Shown here piece by piece: positions 45,865 to 51,657 of a stretch of 51,657 bases of DNA. The stretch's first letter is position 1, and every line of letters starts with the position of its first letter. The notes under the pieces were generated by a model. It saw only the letters and a program-made list of their open reading frames with translations. It had not been told where the DNA came from and searched no databases. Origin of the DNA: Actinomycetota bacterium (GTDB taxonomy: Bacteria > Actinomycetota > Humimicrobiia > Humimicrobiales > Humimicrobiaceae); contig JAMCVO010000683.1 of the NCBI GenBank assembly GCA_023475715.1, positions 1-51,657 of the forward strand, given 5' to 3'. The translations under genes and the position numbers were made by a program.

Positions 45865-46773
45865 CTATCTGCTTTTTTCTTTATCCCTGGGGTGATATTT
45901 AAAATAAGTTTCCTTGACATGCTTCTTGTTAATGTTTGTATATATTTCCGTTGTTGAAATACTGCTGTGCCCCAGCAATTCCTGTACAATCCTTAAATCC
46001 GCCCCTCTTTCAAGCATGTGTGTTGCATAACTATGCCTGAAAAGATGAGGATATAGATTTTTATTCAAATTGGCTTTGCCGGCATATTTTTTAAGTATTT
46101 TCCAAAAACCCTGTCTTGTTATCTTTTGGCCGTTCCTGTTCAAAAAAACATTTTCGGATTTACGCTCTCTCTCAATATTGTATCTGGCTGTTCTTATATA
46201 GTTTTCAAGACAATCTTTGGCTGTATCACCGATGGGAGTAATCCTTTCTTTATTGCCCTTTCCGATGAATCTCACCAAACCTTCTTCAAAATCAATATCC
46301 GATAGTTTTAAATCCACTATTTCACTTACCCTCATGCCGCATGAGTATAAAAGCTCAAACATTGCCTTATCGCGAAGTTCAAGATAAGAAGAGCTCGGGA
46401 TACTTTCAAGGAATTTTTTTACTTCCCGCTCGTCTAAAATTTCAAATATTTTTTTGGGCAGTTTTGGATTTTTTATTGTGCTGAACGGATTTTTTTGGAT
46501 TTTTCCATCCCTTACAAGATATTTATAAAATGTTCTAAGTGTTGATAATATTCTGGACACCGAAGAACTATTTTGCGTCTTATAGAGAAATTCCAAAAAA
46601 TAAAGGATTTGATTATTTGAAACTTTTAGAATCCCTTTTATTTTATTCCGGTTAATGAACAATTTATATTTTTCCAAATCCCTTTGATAGGAAACTACTG
46701 TATTTTTTGAAAGTCTGCGCTCAAATCTTAGATAATCAATGAAATCATTTATAAAATTTTCATTTAATTTCAA
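45865..46773 (-). CDS. xerD: tyrosine recombinase XerD
   Basis: A 302-aa tyrosine recombinase. It has a core-binding domain at 5-95 (YLRFERRLSKNTVVSYQRDL) and a catalytic domain with Arg148 (GMRVSE), Lys172 (GKGNKER), His243 and Arg246 (HLFRHSYATHML), His269 (LGHSSISTTEIYT) and Tyr278. Called XerD from its position beside a NUDIX gene and near scpAB, as in Gram-positive genomes. The start is TTG within the NUDIX gene (14-nt overlap). The inverted-repeat element lies directly downstream. Confidence 0.92.
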   Translation of the reverse strand: MKLNENFINDFIDYLRFERRLSKNTVVSYQRDLEKYKLFINRNKIKGILKVSNNQILYFLEFLYKTQNSSSVSRILSTLRTFYKYLVRDGKIQKNPFSTIKNPKLPKKIFEILDEREVKKFLESIPSSSYLELRDKAMFELLYSCGMRVSEIVDLKLSDIDFEEGLVRFIGKGNKERITPIGDTAKDCLENYIRTARYNIERERKSENVFLNRNGQKITRQGFWKILKKYAGKANLNKNLYPHLFRHSYATHMLERGADLRIVQELLGHSSISTTEIYTNINKKHVKETYFKYHPRDKEKSR

Positions 46774-47347
46774 GATAATCCCTTGCCATCATGATGCCTA
46801 TAATGCTTTTAGCGTCATTGATCTCACCATTTTTAATCATTTTCAAGCAATCTTCGAGCTTTATTTTGATTATATGCAAAAACTCATCATCTTCAAGGTT
46901 GTTTTCTTTCTCTTCAAAATCCTGAACAAGATATATATCCATTTTTTCATTACTGAATCCCGGAGATGTAAATATTTGAGCAATATGAATAAAACTGCCT
47001 CCCTGACCGCCAACTTCTTCCTTAAGTTCACGTTTTGCACATTCAATTGGATATTCACAACCATCGAGCTTGCCTGCAGGAATCTCTGTTAAAATACTTT
47101 CTACGGGATATCTATACTGTTTGACAAGAATTACCTCATTTTCTTTATTTATTGGTACTACAGCGACTGCACCAGGGTGTTCAACCTTTTCACGTGTTGT
47201 TATCTTATTATTTGGAAGCCTGACCTGATCAAAATAAAGTCTTAAGATTTTACCTTTAAAAATTTCTCTTGAGCTTACTTTTTCTTCATATAATTTTTTT
47301 TCCACTTTTAATTGCTCCGATTTTAAAATTATTTCTTGTAAACACAA
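46760..47347 (-). CDS. NUDIX hydrolase (ADP-ribose pyrophosphatase type)
   Basis: A 195-aa NUDIX protein. The Nudix box runs from Gly92 to Gly113 (GKLDGCEYPIECAKRELKEE then VG) with the metal-binding REXXEE intact. HPGAVAVVP and VILVKQYRYPVESILTEIPAGKLD fit ADP-ribose pyrophosphatases. It overlaps the peptidase gene by 19 nt and xerD by 14 nt. The pyrG-NUDIX-xerD order is actinobacterial. Confidence 0.9.
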   Translation of the reverse strand: MCLQEIILKSEQLKVEKKLYEEKVSSREIFKGKILRLYFDQVRLPNNKITTREKVEHPGAVAVVPINKENEVILVKQYRYPVESILTEIPAGKLDGCEYPIECAKRELKEEVGGQGGSFIHIAQIFTSPGFSNEKMDIYLVQDFEEKENNLEDDEFLHIIKIKLEDCLKMIKNGEINDAKSIIGIMMARDYLEIK

Positions 47348-48504
47348 AGCTCAATGATAAAAGCTGTTAATTTTTCAAGCTCTTTTATCTTTACATATTC
47401 TTTGCATGAATGAACATTTTCCATCCCTGCAGAAAGAATTATAGCTATTTTCCCTCTTGAGTTTAAGATATTCACATCACTTCCACCAACAGTCGAAATG
47501 ATTTTGGGTTTTATTCCGAGTTTTTTGAAAACATTTTTTGCCATTATGACCGGCAAGTCATTTTCAGCTATTTTAAATCCATTATATTCTCTTTTGACTT
47601 TAAATTTAGCTTTCGCCCCATTTTTCTTAGCACATGTTACAAAATCATTTACAATCTGATCCGTCAATTTCTCTAATTTCTCTTCTGTCAGACTTCTGGC
47701 TTCTGCTTTGATTTCAACTTTTTCCGGAATTATATTTGTGGCAACTCCACCTTCGATTATGCCAATATTGCATACCGTTCCCGGTTCAATTTTTCCAAGC
47801 TTCATATTTGATATTGCATATGAGGCAACTTGGATTGCATTAATACCTTTTTCAGGTGAAATACCTGCATGTGCCGCTTTTCCGATAATCGTTATATCAA
47901 TTGCATTATGGAAAGGTGCCTGACTAAATATCGTACCGATATCTCCAACACCATCAAATAAAAATCCATATTTTGCTTTTAAAGGTTTTAAGTTCATATT
48001 TCTCGAACCCAGTAATCCAGCTTCCTCTGCAATTGTAAATATGAGATAAATATCACCTGTTTTTATTTCAAAATCTTTTATGGTTCGAATTGCTTCTATT
48101 ATCGCTGCAACAGCTACCTTGTCGTCAGCACCAAGAATACAATTTTTATTTTTGTTTACAATCTTTTCATTCCGTATCCCGGGTTTAATCTCTCCATTTA
48201 CACTTACTGTATCAAGATGCGCTCCAAAAAATAAAGGTGGTATTCTTTTTGCATCATTTTCATAATTTGATGGCAACACTACGATTATGTTCCCTGTATT
48301 GCTTCCTATTTTTTCTCCGGCGTTATCCGTTATTACTGTTAAACCAAGGTTCTGGAAAATACCCGAAATATAATCTGCTATTTGCTTTTCATCCCTGGAA
48401 GGACTTTTAATTTTGGCCAGTTCAAAAAACGTTTCTACCAGCCTCTTTTTATTAATCAGGTTTATGGATTTATTTGCACCGACTGTTCTTTGCATTTCTG
48501 TCAT
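47329..48504 (-). CDS. M20 family metallopeptidase (PepT-like)
   Basis: A 391-aa zinc aminopeptidase. Metal-binding motifs: FFGAHLDTVS (His, Asp), LGADDKVAVAAIIEAI (Asp) and FTIAEEAGLLGSRNM (catalytic Glu-Glu). The dimerisation domain covers about 195-305 (GKAAHAGISPEKGINAI). PepT-like tripeptidase is the nearest assignment; substrate unknown. It lies 44 nt after the DUF1461 gene. Confidence 0.88.
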   Translation of the reverse strand: MTEMQRTVGANKSINLINKKRLVETFFELAKIKSPSRDEKQIADYISGIFQNLGLTVITDNAGEKIGSNTGNIIVVLPSNYENDAKRIPPLFFGAHLDTVSVNGEIKPGIRNEKIVNKNKNCILGADDKVAVAAIIEAIRTIKDFEIKTGDIYLIFTIAEEAGLLGSRNMNLKPLKAKYGFLFDGVGDIGTIFSQAPFHNAIDITIIGKAAHAGISPEKGINAIQVASYAISNMKLGKIEPGTVCNIGIIEGGVATNIIPEKVEIKAEARSLTEEKLEKLTDQIVNDFVTCAKKNGAKAKFKVKREYNGFKIAENDLPVIMAKNVFKKLGIKPKIISTVGGSDVNILNSRGKIAIILSAGMENVHSCKEYVKIKELEKLTAFIIELCVYKK

Positions 48505-48548
48505 CCTATTATTTCTCCTTATGATTAAGCCGTTCTTATTTATCTGAA

Positions 48549-49238
48549 TTATTTTAATTTATTATTTATCTTTTTTGTAACAATTACTCCCGTTATTCCA
48601 CATGCAAACAATACCAAAGCTATAATAAGCGAAGTTGAAATCAGTTTAAAGAAAAAATCATAAAAAAATCCGAAAGGAAGCATAGTTATCATAAGTGATC
48701 CCTCCGGAAAAGCCCAATTTCCCTGCGGGAAGAAAATAAGATGAAAATTTTCAAAAAGTTCGGTGAAATTGCTCGCAAAAAAATATAATAACAAAATAAA
48801 AAATATAAAAACAGAAGATGATATTAAAAATATCAGACTGACAGGACGCAGAAATTTATAATTTTTTTTAGTTACCAGATAAAGGATTAAAATCAATATT
48901 AAAAATACCGCAAGACTGCAATAAAATAAAATTAATATATTATTTATAATAATTTTAACATCCAGAAGATGACTTTTCTCATCATCATTAAAATAATTAT
49001 AATTTGTCTTTAATTTAAAGCTCTCAAATTCTTTCCCGGATTTAAAAAATTCAAAGACCTGCTGGGTCAGTTTTGCAACATCACTGCGGTCAAGTACATC
49101 GTATACACCATTCTTCTCATATAGTTTGTTATAAAAATTGAAATTATAAACTAAAAAAACAAAAGGAGAAAATAACATAATTATAATAAGTAATGCCGAA
49201 TTTAATCCAATAATAATGTTCTTTATCTTAGTCTTCAT
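48549..49238 (-). CDS. DUF1461 (TIGR01906-like) integral membrane protein
   Basis: A 229-aa membrane protein with four hydrophobic segments (about 8-32, 95-118, 128-152, 197-221). The extracytoplasmic loop FENFHLIFFPQGNWAFPEGSLMITMLPFGFFYDFFFK carries the family pattern (F-H-x-x-F-F, G-N-W-x-F-P, L-P-x-x-F-F-x-D). The function is unknown. It lies 27 nt after pyrG and 44 nt before the peptidase gene. Confidence 0.8.
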   Translation of the reverse strand: MKTKIKNIIIGLNSALLIIIMLFSPFVFLVYNFNFYNKLYEKNGVYDVLDRSDVAKLTQQVFEFFKSGKEFESFKLKTNYNYFNDDEKSHLLDVKIIINNILILFYCSLAVFLILILILYLVTKKNYKFLRPVSLIFLISSSVFIFFILLLYFFASNFTELFENFHLIFFPQGNWAFPEGSLMITMLPFGFFYDFFFKLISTSLIIALVLFACGITGVIVTKKINNKLK

Positions 49239-49265
49239 CTTCTCCTTTTTAATTTTTAGAATTTA

Positions 49266-51657
<2,392 letters not shown>

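Overview
The window is AT-rich bacterial chromosome (roughly one third G+C by eye), densely packed with housekeeping genes. It shows no phage, transposase or CRISPR array. Several conserved gene orders point to an AT-rich relative of the Actinobacteriota. On the right arm, recN, pyrG, a NUDIX hydrolase, xerD, scpA, scpB, rluB, cmk and der occur in the order known from mycobacteria. A GarA-like FHA protein, an FtsR-like MerR regulator and a DUF151 nuclease also lie close together, another actinobacterial grouping. The LexA boxes are of the Gram-positive GAAC-N4-GTTC type. Other blocks (rny, spoVS, miaB) are shared with Firmicutes, so the affiliation is an inference; uncultured low-GC actinobacterial lineages would fit.

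Layout. Positions 1-20195 are almost entirely + strand: xerC; the translation and envelope block rpsB-tsf-pyrH-frr-uppS-rseP-ispG-proS; recD2; rny, a MutL-like GHKL ATPase and spoVS; then miaB-miaA-dapF-dapL-hflX. Positions 20192-21920 hold lexA and ilvC on the minus strand. Positions 22156-23123 hold a LexA-controlled YneA-like division inhibitor and dut on the + strand. At 23288-23315 lies a convincing XerC/XerD recombination site (dif). From 23414 to the right edge every protein gene is on the minus strand: cysE, a PD-(D/E)XK-like protein, a DUF151 nuclease, hpt, a DUF3048 lipoprotein, dacA, merR, the FHA gene, a phosphohexomutase, tRNA-Pro(GGG), gpsA, der, a DUF512 radical SAM protein, ispH, plsC, cmk, aroA, tyrA, ltaE, a UPF0316 protein, rluB, scpB, scpA, trpS, a site-2 protease, xerD, a NUDIX hydrolase, a PepT-like peptidase, a DUF1461 protein, pyrG and truncated recN. 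The gene polarity therefore converges on dif, as expected where two replichores meet. The window appears to span the replication terminus, with xerC and xerD about 22-23 kb to either side.

Functional themes. The genes cover translation (rpsB, tsf, frr, proS, trpS, the tRNA modifiers miaA and miaB, rluB, hflX, der). They cover isoprenoid and envelope work (uppS, ispG, ispH, plsC, gpsA, dacA, dapF and dapL for meso-diaminopimelate). They cover nucleotide metabolism (pyrH, cmk, pyrG, hpt, dut), the SOS response and repair (lexA, yneA-like, recN, recD2), and chromosome segregation (xerC, xerD, dif, scpA, scpB).

Non-coding highlights. Two related RNAs of about 170 nt (39552-39724 and 41549-41720) have identical promoter boxes, shared blocks, a covarying closing helix and covarying terminators. 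They are transcribed opposite to the genes around them. A GC-rich inverted-repeat element of about 218 bp follows xerD. Structured leaders precede rpsB and rny, and the lexA operator overlaps its own ribosome-binding hairpin.
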